A stretch of 64,000 bases of DNA, taken from assembly GCA_910588495.1 (NCBI GenBank), contig CAJUPU010000010.1, positions 21,532 to 85,531 on the forward strand, in the 5' to 3' direction. The number at the start of each line of letters is the position of its first letter. Within the stretch, counting starts at the first letter, position 1. The position numbers and the translations under genes were made by a program. The notes under the pieces were generated by a model. That model saw only the letters and a program-made list of their open reading frames with translations. It did not search any database and had not been told where the DNA came from. Origin of the DNA: an uncultured Oscillospiraceae bacterium. GTDB taxonomy: Bacteria; Bacillota; Clostridia; Oscillospirales; Oscillospiraceae. This document shows, one piece after another, positions 25,921-33,366 of this stretch.

Positions 25921-27074
25921 TGGACGAGCTGCAAGATCTGCGCCGGGACATCGACGCCATCGACCGGGAGCTGGTGGAGCTGTTCCGCCGCCGGATGGAC
26001 GTGACGGCCCGGGTGGGGGCGTACAAACGCTCCCGGGGCGTCCCGGTGCTGGACCAGGAACGGGAGCGCCAGGTGCTCCAAAACAAGGGGGAGCTGGCCG
26101 GGGAGGCGCTGCGCCCCGCCGTCATCACCCTGTACCAGACCATCATGGCCCTGTCCCGGCGGCAGCAGCGGGACCTGATGGGCCAGGGGGCGGACAACCC
26201 CGGCGTCCTGCGCTGGCGGGAGGCCCAAGACAGCGCCCGCCGGCCCGTGGCCGCCCCCCGGGTGGTCTACCAGGGGGAGCCGGGGGCCTACAGCGAGCAG
26301 GCCGCCCTGGATCTCTTCGGGGAGCGCGCCGGGACCGCCGGGCTGGAGCAGTTCGAGGACTGCTTCCTGGCCCTGCGGGAGGGGCGGGCGGACTACGCCG
26401 TGCTCCCCATCGAGAACAGCTCCACCGGGGCCATCCGGCAGATCTACGACCTGCTCACCCAGTACGAGTGCTATGTGGTGGGGGAGACCGCGGTGAAGGT
26501 GGAGCACTGCCTCATGGCCCTGCCCGGGGCCGGCCTGGACTCCATCACCCACGTCTACTCCCACGAGCAGGGGCTGTTCCAGTGCGAGCGGTATCTCAAC
26601 ACCCACCCGGACTGGAAGCAGGTGCCCCAGGCGGACACCGCCGGGTCGGCCAAAATGGTGGCGGACAGCGGGGATCTCACCAAGGCGGCCATCTGCTCGG
26701 CCCGGGCGGCCCAGCTCTACGGGTTGGACATTTTGGCCCGGGGCATCAACCACAACGCCCACAACACCACCCGCTTCGTGGTGGTGTCGCCCAAGCTGGA
26801 GCTGCGCCCCGGCGCGGACAAGATCAGCACCTTGTTCGTCCTGCCCCACCAGGCGGGCTCCCTCCACGAGGTGCTCACCGTGTTCGCGGTCCACGGGCTG
26901 AACATGGTGAAGCTGGAGTCCCGGCCCCTGCCCGGCCGGAGCTGGCAGTACATGTTCTTCCTGGAGTTCACCGGGGCCCCCGGCGACCCCGCCGTCGGCG
27001 ACGCCCTCCACGAGCTGGCCCAGACCACCGGGGAGTTCCGGGTGCTGGGGTGGTTCCCGTCCAACCTGGAATAA
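25920..27074 (+). CDS. pheA: Bifunctional chorismate mutase / prephenate dehydratase
   Basis: It commits chorismate to phenylalanine. The 384-residue protein has an AroQ chorismate mutase domain (~1-90: LQDLRRDIDAIDRELVELF, RVGAYKRSRGVPVLDQERE), a prephenate dehydratase domain (~115-295: YQGEPGAYSEQAAL, VLPIENSSTGAI, THVYSHEQGLFQCERYL, HNTTRFVVVS) and a C-terminal ACT domain (~300-380), the usual Phe-binding feedback site. The start codon overlaps the stop of the upstream gene (TGATG). Confidence 0.96.
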   Translation: MDELQDLRRDIDAIDRELVELFRRRMDVTARVGAYKRSRGVPVLDQERERQVLQNKGELAGEALRPAVITLYQTIMALSRRQQRDLMGQGADNPGVLRWREAQDSARRPVAAPRVVYQGEPGAYSEQAALDLFGERAGTAGLEQFEDCFLALREGRADYAVLPIENSSTGAIRQIYDLLTQYECYVVGETAVKVEHCLMALPGAGLDSITHVYSHEQGLFQCERYLNTHPDWKQVPQADTAGSAKMVADSGDLTKAAICSARAAQLYGLDILARGINHNAHNTTRFVVVSPKLELRPGADKISTLFVLPHQAGSLHEVLTVFAVHGLNMVKLESRPLPGRSWQYMFFLEFTGAPGDPAVGDALHELAQTTGEFRVLGWFPSNLE

Positions 27075-27220
27075 GGCCATCGGGCCTTCGGTGCGGCTGT
27101 GTCCGGCGCGTGGGGCGTTCGGCGCCGGTGCTTCTATTTGCGCTGCCGCCGGTGTTCCGATCAGGTAACGTTGAGCCGCTTATATTCTGCGCCTGAGTTG
27201 ATGTTGGGAGGGAAACGTTT

Positions 27221-27718
27221 ATGCCTGAGAATATTGTCCTGATCGGCATGATGGGCTGCGGCAAGACCACCGTGGGCGGTCTGCTGGCCCGGCGGCTGGG
27301 CCGGGAGCTGGCGGACACCGACCTGCTCATCGAGGCGCGGACAGGCCGCTCCATCCCCGACCTCTTCGCCCGGGAGGGCGAGGAGTGGTTCCGCGCTTTG
27401 GAGCTGGAGCTGTGCCGGGAGCTGGCCGGGCGGGAGGGACTGATCGTGGCCTGCGGCGGGGGCCTGCCCCTCCGGGACGGGGCCATTTCCACCCTGAAGG
27501 AGAACGGCCTGGTGTTCTGGCTGGACCGGGACCCGGGGGAGACCTATGACGGGCTGGATGTGTCCGGCCGTCCCCTGGCCCAGGGGGGGCGGGAGGACTT
27601 CCTGCGGCGCTATCGGGACCGGGCCCCCGTCTACCGGCGCTGGGCGGACCACACCGTCCGGGCCAAGAGTCCCCAGATTGCCGCCGCCCTGATCGACGCC
27701 ATTTGTTCGGAGGTGTGA
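27221..27718 (+). CDS. aroK: Shikimate kinase
   Basis: It phosphorylates shikimate with ATP. The 165-residue protein has P-loop GMMGCGKTTVGGLLARRLG, the DTDLLIE motif, and ACGGGLPLR. ATG at 27221 has GGGAGGG 8 bases upstream. A 146-base gap separates it from pheA, the largest within the operon; it holds a weak hairpin but no strong terminator. Confidence 0.95.
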   Translation: MPENIVLIGMMGCGKTTVGGLLARRLGRELADTDLLIEARTGRSIPDLFAREGEEWFRALELELCRELAGREGLIVACGGGLPLRDGAISTLKENGLVFWLDRDPGETYDGLDVSGRPLAQGGREDFLRRYRDRAPVYRRWADHTVRAKSPQIAAALIDAICSEV

Positions 27719-27721
27719 GTC

Positions 27722-28153
27722 ATGAGATTTCTGATCGTCAACGGCCCCAACCTGAACCTGCTGGGCAAGCGGGAGCCGGGCATCTACGGAGACCAGAGCT
27801 ACGAGGCCCTGTGCGCCCTCATCCGGGGCCACGCCGCCGCCCGGGGCTCCACGGCGGACTGCTTCCAGTCCAACCACGAGGGGGCCATCATCGACGCCAT
27901 CCACGCCGCCGACGGCGTGTACGACGCCATCATCATCAACCCCGGGGCCTACACCCACTACAGCTACGCCATCCTGGACGCGCTGAAGGCGGTGGACGTG
28001 CCCGCCTACGAGGTGCACATCAGCCACATCGACCAGCGGGAGCCCTTCCGGGCCGTCTCCGTCACCGCCCCCGCCTGCGTGGGCCAGCTCTACGGCCACG
28101 GCTTCGACGGCTACCTGATGGCCATGGACCATTTCCTGGAGGACGGGCGATGA
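27722..28153 (+). CDS. aroQ: 3-dehydroquinate dehydratase, type II
   Basis: A 143-residue dodecameric-type dehydroquinase. NGPNLNLLGKREPGIYG holds the catalytic Tyr. NPGAYTHYSYAI and EVHISHIDQREPFR provide the Asn and His residues. It starts 3 bases after the aroK stop. Confidence 0.96.
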   Translation: MRFLIVNGPNLNLLGKREPGIYGDQSYEALCALIRGHAAARGSTADCFQSNHEGAIIDAIHAADGVYDAIIINPGAYTHYSYAILDALKAVDVPAYEVHISHIDQREPFRAVSVTAPACVGQLYGHGFDGYLMAMDHFLEDGR

Positions 28154-28992
28154 GGCTCCAGGTGATCGGCGACCCGGTGCTCCACTCCAAGTCCCCCCTC
28201 CTCCACGCCGCCATGCTGGCGGAGCTGGGGCTGGACGTGCCCTATGCCCCCCGGGTGGTCCGCCGGGGGGAGCTGCCCCAATACCTGGCCTGGGCCAGGG
28301 AGAACGGGATCACCGGCTTCAACGCCACCATGCCCCACAAGGAGGACCTGCTCCCCCTGCTGGACGAGATCGACCCCGCCGCCCGGGCCGTGGGGGCGGT
28401 GAACACCGTCTGCCTCCGGGACGGCAGATGGGTGGGCTTCAACACCGACGGTGGCGGGGCGGTGTACGCCCTGCGGGACGGCCTGGGGCTGGAAGCGGCG
28501 GGCCTCACCGCCGTCCTGCTGGGGGCGGGGGGCGCGGCCAGAGCCGTTGCCCTGGCCCTGTCCGCCGCTGGGGCGGAGCGGGTCTTTGTCTGCAACCGCA
28601 CCCCGGAGCGGGCCCGGGCCCTGTGCGCCCAGGACCCTTTGGGGCGGCTGTCCCCCGCCGCCTTCGACCCAGCTACCCTGTCCGATCTGGCCGGGCGCTC
28701 CCAGCTCCTGGTCAACTGCACCAACCTGGGCATGGAGGGCTGCGGCCACTTCCAGGACTTCTCCTTCCTGGGCGCCCTGCCCCCGGACGCCGGGGTGTTC
28801 GACCTGATCTACCACCCGGCGGAGACCGAGCTGCTCTCCCAGGCCAAACGCCGGGGGCTGCGGACGCTGAACGGCCTGCCCATGCTGGTGGGCCAGGCGG
28901 TGCTGGCTTTGGAGCACTTCCTGGACCGGCCCTTGGACCGGAAGGCCATGGCCGCGGCGGCTGCGGACGCCCTGCGCAGGGAGGGGACATGA
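28150..28992 (+). CDS. aroE: Shikimate dehydrogenase
   Basis: It reduces 3-dehydroshikimate with NADPH. The 280-residue protein contains GDPVLHSKSPLLHAAML, GFNATMPHKEDLL (the catalytic Lys is in PHK), VNTVCLRDGRWVGFNTDGGG, and the nucleotide-binding LLGAGGAARAVALAL with CNRTPERA. It overlaps aroQ and the hydrolase gene by four bases each. Confidence 0.95.
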   Translation: MRLQVIGDPVLHSKSPLLHAAMLAELGLDVPYAPRVVRRGELPQYLAWARENGITGFNATMPHKEDLLPLLDEIDPAARAVGAVNTVCLRDGRWVGFNTDGGGAVYALRDGLGLEAAGLTAVLLGAGGAARAVALALSAAGAERVFVCNRTPERARALCAQDPLGRLSPAAFDPATLSDLAGRSQLLVNCTNLGMEGCGHFQDFSFLGALPPDAGVFDLIYHPAETELLSQAKRRGLRTLNGLPMLVGQAVLALEHFLDRPLDRKAMAAAAADALRREGT

Positions 28993-29930
28993 GAAGAGCA
29001 CGCAAGATCCTCGCGGCCATTGGCGGGAGCCTCGCGCTGCTGCTGGCCGTATGCGCGCTCGATCACCAGATCCAGCTCAAGCGGGAGGAGCCGCTGTTCT
29101 CCCCCTTCACCAAGATGGTCACGGTGGATGGCGCGCAGATGAGCGTTTATACAGAGGGCCGGGGAGAACATACCCTGGTATTCATGCCGGGCAGCGGCAC
29201 CTGTTCCCCAGCCCTGGACTTCAAGGCCCTGTATTCTCAGCTCACCGGTACGTATCAGATCGCGGTGGTGGAACGGTTTGGCTACGGGTTCAGCGACAGG
29301 ACGAATAAGAGCCGGGATATCCGCACCCTGCTGGAAAACACCCGGACCGCCCTGGCCCAGGCGGAGCTGGAACCACCCTATGTCCTGTGCCCCCACTCCA
29401 TGTCCGGGCTGGAGGCGGTGTACTGGGCGCAGCAGTACCCGGATGAGGTGCAGGCCATCATCGGCCTGGATATGTCCACCCCCGCGGCCTATGAGAAAAT
29501 GACGATCAGCGCGCCCCTGCTGCGTCTGCTGCAATTTGGCGGGGCGGTCGGCCTGACCCGGTTCATCCCCGGCCTTTCGGACAGCGCCGCCATCCAGAGC
29601 GGGGCGTTGTCCGAGGACGAACAGGACGTCTACCGCGCCATATTTTACCGCCGCACCATGACCGGCGACATGGTAAATGAGGCCCTGTGTGTCAAGGATA
29701 ACGCCAGGGCCGTGGCCGGAGGCGGGATGCCGCAGGTCCCTTTTCTGCTGTTCTGCTCCGACGGAAGCGGCGGCACCGGGTTTTCCAAGGAAGATTGGCG
29801 GGCCATTCAGGCCGGATTTGCGGCAGAATGCTGGGACGCGCAGCTCATCGAGCTGGACTGCGGCCACTATATCCACGATTTCGAATATGAACGGATCGCA
29901 GCGGAAATAAAAGCTTTCCTAAGCAGATAA
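28989..29930 (+). CDS. Alpha/beta hydrolase with N-terminal membrane anchor
   Basis: A 313-residue protein with one N-terminal hydrophobic segment (~8-25) and an alpha/beta-hydrolase fold: FMPGSGTCSPALDF, VERFGYGFSDR, a nucleophile elbow CPHSMSGLEAVYW, and a C-terminal DCGHYIHDF with the catalytic His. The nucleophile motif departs from GxSxG (PHSMS). Its start overlaps the aroE stop (ATGA), so it belongs to the aro operon; a link to aromatic metabolism is not evident. Confidence 0.82.
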   Translation: MRRARKILAAIGGSLALLLAVCALDHQIQLKREEPLFSPFTKMVTVDGAQMSVYTEGRGEHTLVFMPGSGTCSPALDFKALYSQLTGTYQIAVVERFGYGFSDRTNKSRDIRTLLENTRTALAQAELEPPYVLCPHSMSGLEAVYWAQQYPDEVQAIIGLDMSTPAAYEKMTISAPLLRLLQFGGAVGLTRFIPGLSDSAAIQSGALSEDEQDVYRAIFYRRTMTGDMVNEALCVKDNARAVAGGGMPQVPFLLFCSDGSGGTGFSKEDWRAIQAGFAAECWDAQLIELDCGHYIHDFEYERIAAEIKAFLSR

Positions 29931-29940
29931 GGAGACGGCC

Positions 29941-30789
29941 ATGGAGATTTCAGCCAACGCCAAGATCAACCTCACCCTGGACATCCTCCGCCGCCGGGAG
30001 GACGGCTACCACGAGCTGCAAATGGTGATGCAGGCCGTCTCCCTGGCGGACCAGCTCACCGTCGTCCCCGCCCGGGGGCCGGAGGGGACGGCGTCGGCCG
30101 ACCTCCATTTCCTGCCCACCGGGGGGAAGAACCTGGCCCAGATGGCCGCCGCCGCCTTCCGCGCCGCCACCGGGCTGGGGGGGCAGGTGGACGTGACCAT
30201 CCAAAAGCGGGTGCCGGTGTGCGCCGGGCTGGCCGGGGGGAGCGCCGACGCCGCCGCCGTCCTCCGGGCCATGGACGAGCTCACCGGGGCGGGGCTGTCC
30301 CCGGTGGAGCTGGCCAAGATCGGGGAGGGGGTGGGCTCCGACGTGCCCTTCTGCGTGCTGGGGGGCACCGCCCTGGCCGAGGGCCGGGGGGAGCGCCTCA
30401 CCCCCCTGCCCCCCCTGCCCCCCTGCCACATCACGATCTGCAAGCCCCCCTTCTCCATCTCCACCCCCCAGCTCTTCTCCCGGGTGAACGTGCGCAAGAT
30501 CGTCCGCCGCCCCGACACCGCCGGGACCATCGCCGCCCTGGAGGCCGGGGATCTGGCCGGGGTGGCCCGGCGGATGTACAACGTGTTCGAGGACGTGCTG
30601 GAGCCCCGGCGCATGGCCGAGATCCGGGAGATCGAGTCGGCCCTCATCGACTGCGGGGCGCTGGGGGCGTCCATGTCGGGCAGCGGCCCGTCGGTGTTCG
30701 GGCTGTTCCAGGACCGGCGCCAGGCCCAGGACGCCTGTGAACGCCTCAAGAAGAGCTACCGGGACGTATTTTTGTGCCAACCGGTATGA
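29941..30789 (+). CDS. ispE: 4-diphosphocytidyl-2-C-methyl-D-erythritol kinase
   Basis: A GHMP kinase of the MEP isoprenoid pathway. The 282-residue protein shows NAKINLTLDI, the ATP-binding PVCAGLAGGSADAAAVLRAM and MSGSGPSVFGLF. It is the last gene before a terminator-like structure that also covers the spoIIR promoter region. Confidence 0.95.
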   Translation: MEISANAKINLTLDILRRREDGYHELQMVMQAVSLADQLTVVPARGPEGTASADLHFLPTGGKNLAQMAAAAFRAATGLGGQVDVTIQKRVPVCAGLAGGSADAAAVLRAMDELTGAGLSPVELAKIGEGVGSDVPFCVLGGTALAEGRGERLTPLPPLPPCHITICKPPFSISTPQLFSRVNVRKIVRRPDTAGTIAALEAGDLAGVARRMYNVFEDVLEPRRMAEIREIESALIDCGALGASMSGSGPSVFGLFQDRRQAQDACERLKKSYRDVFLCQPV

Positions 30790-30813
30790 TCTGCGAAAAC
30801 ACCGTCCATACTG
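30784..30813 (+). promoter_or_regulatory. Candidate forespore (sigma-F/G) promoter of spoIIR
   Basis: GTATGA (30784-30789) and CATACTG (30807-30813), 17 bases apart, resemble the sigma-F/sigma-G pattern. SpoIIR is a known sigma-F target in Bacillus. The -35 box overlaps the ispE stop codon. Confidence 0.5.
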
Positions 30814-30844
30814 TGGCCATACGCTACATAGGACGGTGTTTTTC
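30796..30844 (+). terminator. Terminator-like hairpin after ispE
   Basis: A 12-bp stem (30796-30807 with 30831-30842) with a 23-base loop ends in TTTTTC directly before the spoIIR start. It would stop aro-operon transcripts while leaving spoIIR to its own promoter. Confidence 0.6.
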
Positions 30845-31471
30845 ATGACCTCTTCCATCTCTTCCAAACTGCGGCTCTGGGAAGCCGCCCTGCTGCTGGC
30901 CTTCGGGATCGTCCTCACCGCCGGGGTGTGGGCCGGCGCCAGCGAGGCCGCCCTGGCCGACAGGGTGCTCCGCCTCCACGTGGTGGCCAACTCCGACTCC
31001 CAGGGGGACCAGGCCCGGAAGCTGCTGGTGCGGGACGCGGTGCTGGCCCGGGCGGACCAGCTCCTGGAGGGCGTGTCCGACCGCGCCGGGGCGGAGGCCG
31101 CCCTGGCCCCCCACCTGGACGAGCTGGCCCAGGCGGGGGCGGACGCCCTGGCCCGGACGGGCAACCGGGACCGGGTGTCCGTCGCCCTGGCCGACCAGTG
31201 GTTCCCCACCAAGGAATACGACGGCTTCTCCCTGCCCGCCGGGCAGTACCGGGCGCTGAAGGTGACCATCGGCGCGGGGGCGGGCCGCAACTGGTGGTGC
31301 GTGGTGTTCCCGCCCCTGTGCCTGGCCTCGGTGTCGGAGCAGAGCGTGGAGACGGCGGCCCAGGGGGCGCTGTCCCAGGACCAGGTGGCCCTGATCACCG
31401 GCCAGGACGGGGGCTATGTGCTGCGATTCCGGCTCATCGAGTGGTGGCAGGAGCTGCTGGGCGGCAGATAA
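30845..31471 (+). CDS. spoIIR: Stage II sporulation protein R
   Basis: The forespore-secreted signal that triggers SpoIIGA processing of pro-sigma-E in the mother cell. The 208-residue protein has an N-terminal signal/anchor helix (~9-30) and the family block DRVLRLHVVANSDSQGDQAR KLLVRDAVL (a space is added within the block), followed by NWWCVVFPPLCL. The start ATG is preceded by only a weak ribosome binding site (GGACGG). Confidence 0.95.
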   Translation: MTSSISSKLRLWEAALLLAFGIVLTAGVWAGASEAALADRVLRLHVVANSDSQGDQARKLLVRDAVLARADQLLEGVSDRAGAEAALAPHLDELAQAGADALARTGNRDRVSVALADQWFPTKEYDGFSLPAGQYRALKVTIGAGAGRNWWCVVFPPLCLASVSEQSVETAAQGALSQDQVALITGQDGGYVLRFRLIEWWQELLGGR

Positions 31472-31474
31472 ACG

Positions 31475-31509
31475 AAAAAGGGCCCGTCTGCGCGGCAGAC
31501 GGGCCCTTC
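31475..31509. terminator. Bidirectional terminator between spoIIR and the kinase fusion
   Basis: A stem of about 15 bp (AAGGGCCCGTCTGC with GCAGACGGGCCCTT) around loop GCG, A-rich before and CTTCT after, between convergent genes. Confidence 0.85.
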
Positions 31510-32577
31510 TCACAGCTCCAGCTGGTAGTCGCACCGGGCCTCCACCAGAAAGGCGGAGAAATACCGCTCCTCCAGGGGGATCCACCGCTCCCGGAACACC
31601 CGGGCCTGCTCCTCCCCCTCCCGGGCCAGGAGGCGCTCCATCTGGGTCTCCGGGTCCACCGTGAGGAAGGCCCGCAGGTCGTAGTGCTCCCACAGGGCCG
31701 GATGGCAGGAATAGGACCCCTCCACCAGCACCACCGGGCCGGGCCCCACCGCCACCGGCGCCCCCAGGGCCTGGGCGCGGCAGTCGAAGGGCCGGTACAC
31801 CGGGGCCTCTCCCCGCTCCAGGGGGAGCAGCACTTCCTCCAGGAAGCGCTCATGGTCCACGTTGCCGCCGGGCCGCTCCAGCCGCTGGGGGGTGCGCTGC
31901 TCCGGCCGGAGGAAGAAGTGGTCCAGATGGACCACGCTCCACCCCCGCTCCCGGGCCAGCCGGGCCGACAGGGTGGTCTTGCCCGAGGCGCACCGCCCGT
32001 CCAGGGCCACGACGGCCCGGCCCCGCCGGGCGGCCGCTCCCTCCGCCGCCCGGACCAGCAGGGGCAGGCAGACGGACCCCAGCGCCACCCGGTAGGCGGG
32101 GCGGTAGGCCCTCCGGTAGCCCTGGCTGTGGGACGCGGGGGGACAGCCCGCGCGGATGTAGGGCCCCAGGTAGTCCTCCAGGGCCTGGGCGGAGAAGCCG
32201 AAGGCCCCCTCCTCCGCCATCCGGCGCAGGAGCTCCAGCTTGCGCAGGAAGGCGTCCATCCCGCCCCGGCGCAGGGCCGCCGAGCGCCGGAAGTCCCGGT
32301 CCAGCGCCTCCAGGGGGTACTCCCCTTCGTCCACCGCCCCCAGCGCGATCCGCACCAGGCCATTGCCGATGTCCTCCGCCAGGGGGGCGGCGGGGTCCCG
32401 GGGGACGGCGGCGTGCTCCGCGCGCAGCCGCTCCAGGCTCCGCTCCGGATCCGTCACCAGGTGCCCGCCGCCAAATTCATTTTGATAGACCAGCTTCACC
32501 CCGTCCTGGGGCTCCATGGCCGGATACCTGGCCCCGTGGGCGGCCAGCACCGCCCGCAGCTCCGCTTCCACCGCCAT
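31510..32577 (-). CDS. Uridine kinase-like P-loop protein with an unassigned N-terminal domain
   Basis: A 355-residue protein. Residues ~1-165 form a domain I cannot name (VKLVYQNEFGGGHLV, SLERLRAEHAAV). The C-terminal ~170 residues are a nucleoside/uridine-kinase-type P-loop domain with VVALDGRCASGKTTLSARLA, VVHLDHFFL and VLVEGSYSCHPALWEHYD. It may phosphorylate a small metabolite; the substrate is unknown. Standalone gene. Start ATG 32577 lacks a strong visible binding site. Confidence 0.7.
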   Translation of the reverse strand: MAVEAELRAVLAAHGARYPAMEPQDGVKLVYQNEFGGGHLVTDPERSLERLRAEHAAVPRDPAAPLAEDIGNGLVRIALGAVDEGEYPLEALDRDFRRSAALRRGGMDAFLRKLELLRRMAEEGAFGFSAQALEDYLGPYIRAGCPPASHSQGYRRAYRPAYRVALGSVCLPLLVRAAEGAAARRGRAVVALDGRCASGKTTLSARLARERGWSVVHLDHFFLRPEQRTPQRLERPGGNVDHERFLEEVLLPLERGEAPVYRPFDCRAQALGAPVAVGPGPVVLVEGSYSCHPALWEHYDLRAFLTVDPETQMERLLAREGEEQARVFRERWIPLEERYFSAFLVEARCDYQLEL

Positions 32578-32595
32578 CCCTCCCGGATCTCGTTT

Positions 32596-33159
32596 TCAGG
32601 CCGCGCCGCTCTGCGCCGCCCGGCCGGGGTAACGGGCCGGCACAAGCCCCGCCCGCATCAGCGCCAGCGCCAGGGCGGGCACCAGGAACAGGTGCAGGAG
32701 GATGCCCGGCAGGCCCTCCACCAGATAGGCCCCCGCCCACAGCGCCAGGGTGTAGGACTGCCCCTTGCCCAGCAGGAACAGCGTCCGGGCCGCGCCCCCC
32801 GCCACCCGGCCCACCAGCATGGCGGGCGCCATGGCGCAGTACAGGTCGGCGGCGGCGCTCCCGGTGCGGACCAGCTTCATCAGCGCCCCGCACACCAGGC
32901 CGTAGACGCACAGCTCGGGGAGCATGTGGACCAGGGCGGCCGCCGGGGGCATACCGGTGAGCAGGCTGGACAGCAGCGGCCCGGCCACGCCGCACACCGC
33001 GCCGTAGGACCAGCCGCACAGCAGCCCGCACAGCAGCACGGGGATGTGCATGGGGGAGAGCACGCTGGCCACCGGGCCCAGCATGTGGAAGGCGGGGGGG
33101 AGCGCCGCGCACAGGGCCACGCAGATGGCGCACAGGGCGATCTTCTTTACGGTTGACAT
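32596..33159 (-). CDS. ECF transporter S component
   Basis: A 187-residue, very hydrophobic protein with five or six transmembrane helices. LSPMHIPVLLCGLLCG and PLLSSLLTGMPPAAA are typical of vitamin-uptake S components of energy-coupling-factor transporters. It would bind one vitamin or precursor and dock with a shared EcfAA'T module encoded elsewhere. The ligand cannot be named from sequence. ATG at 33159 has AGGAGG 7 bases upstream. A long structured leader precedes it. Confidence 0.82.
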   Translation of the reverse strand: MSTVKKIALCAICVALCAALPPAFHMLGPVASVLSPMHIPVLLCGLLCGWSYGAVCGVAGPLLSSLLTGMPPAAALVHMLPELCVYGLVCGALMKLVRTGSAAADLYCAMAPAMLVGRVAGGAARTLFLLGKGQSYTLALWAGAYLVEGLPGILLHLFLVPALALALMRAGLVPARYPGRAAQSGAA

Positions 33160-33200
33160 GGATCTACCTCCTAAGGTGTCTCGGCCCGGCCCGGACGCGC

Positions 33201-33248
33201 AAAAAGGTACGCCCTTCCCCTGGGGGGAAGCGCGTACCTTCCTGGTAC
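33201..33248 (-). promoter_or_regulatory. Terminator / anti-terminator pair in the S-component leader (riboswitch candidate)
   Basis: On the minus strand a strong hairpin GGTACGC...GCGTACC (33238-33206) is followed by TTTTT. A competing hairpin GTACC-AGGAA-GGTAC (33248-33234) uses the same GGTAC arm. This is the classic layout of a transcription-controlling riboswitch expression platform. The upstream leader does not match an aptamer I recognise. Confidence 0.6.
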
Positions 33249-33328
33249 ACAGTACGGATCGCGGGGGACGTGCCGGGGTCATGGGCGCTTCTGCGCCCCC
33301 AGGCGGCTTCATGCCGGCCGTTTTTCCC

Positions 33329-33357
33329 ATTGTACCGGAAACCGGGGCCGCTGTCAA
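33329..33357 (-). promoter_or_regulatory. Sigma-A promoter of the ECF S-component gene
   Basis: Minus-strand TTGACA (33357-33352), 17-base spacer, TACAAT (33334-33329). It implies a leader of about 160 bases. Confidence 0.8.
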
Positions 33358-33366
33358 GGGGGCGCG

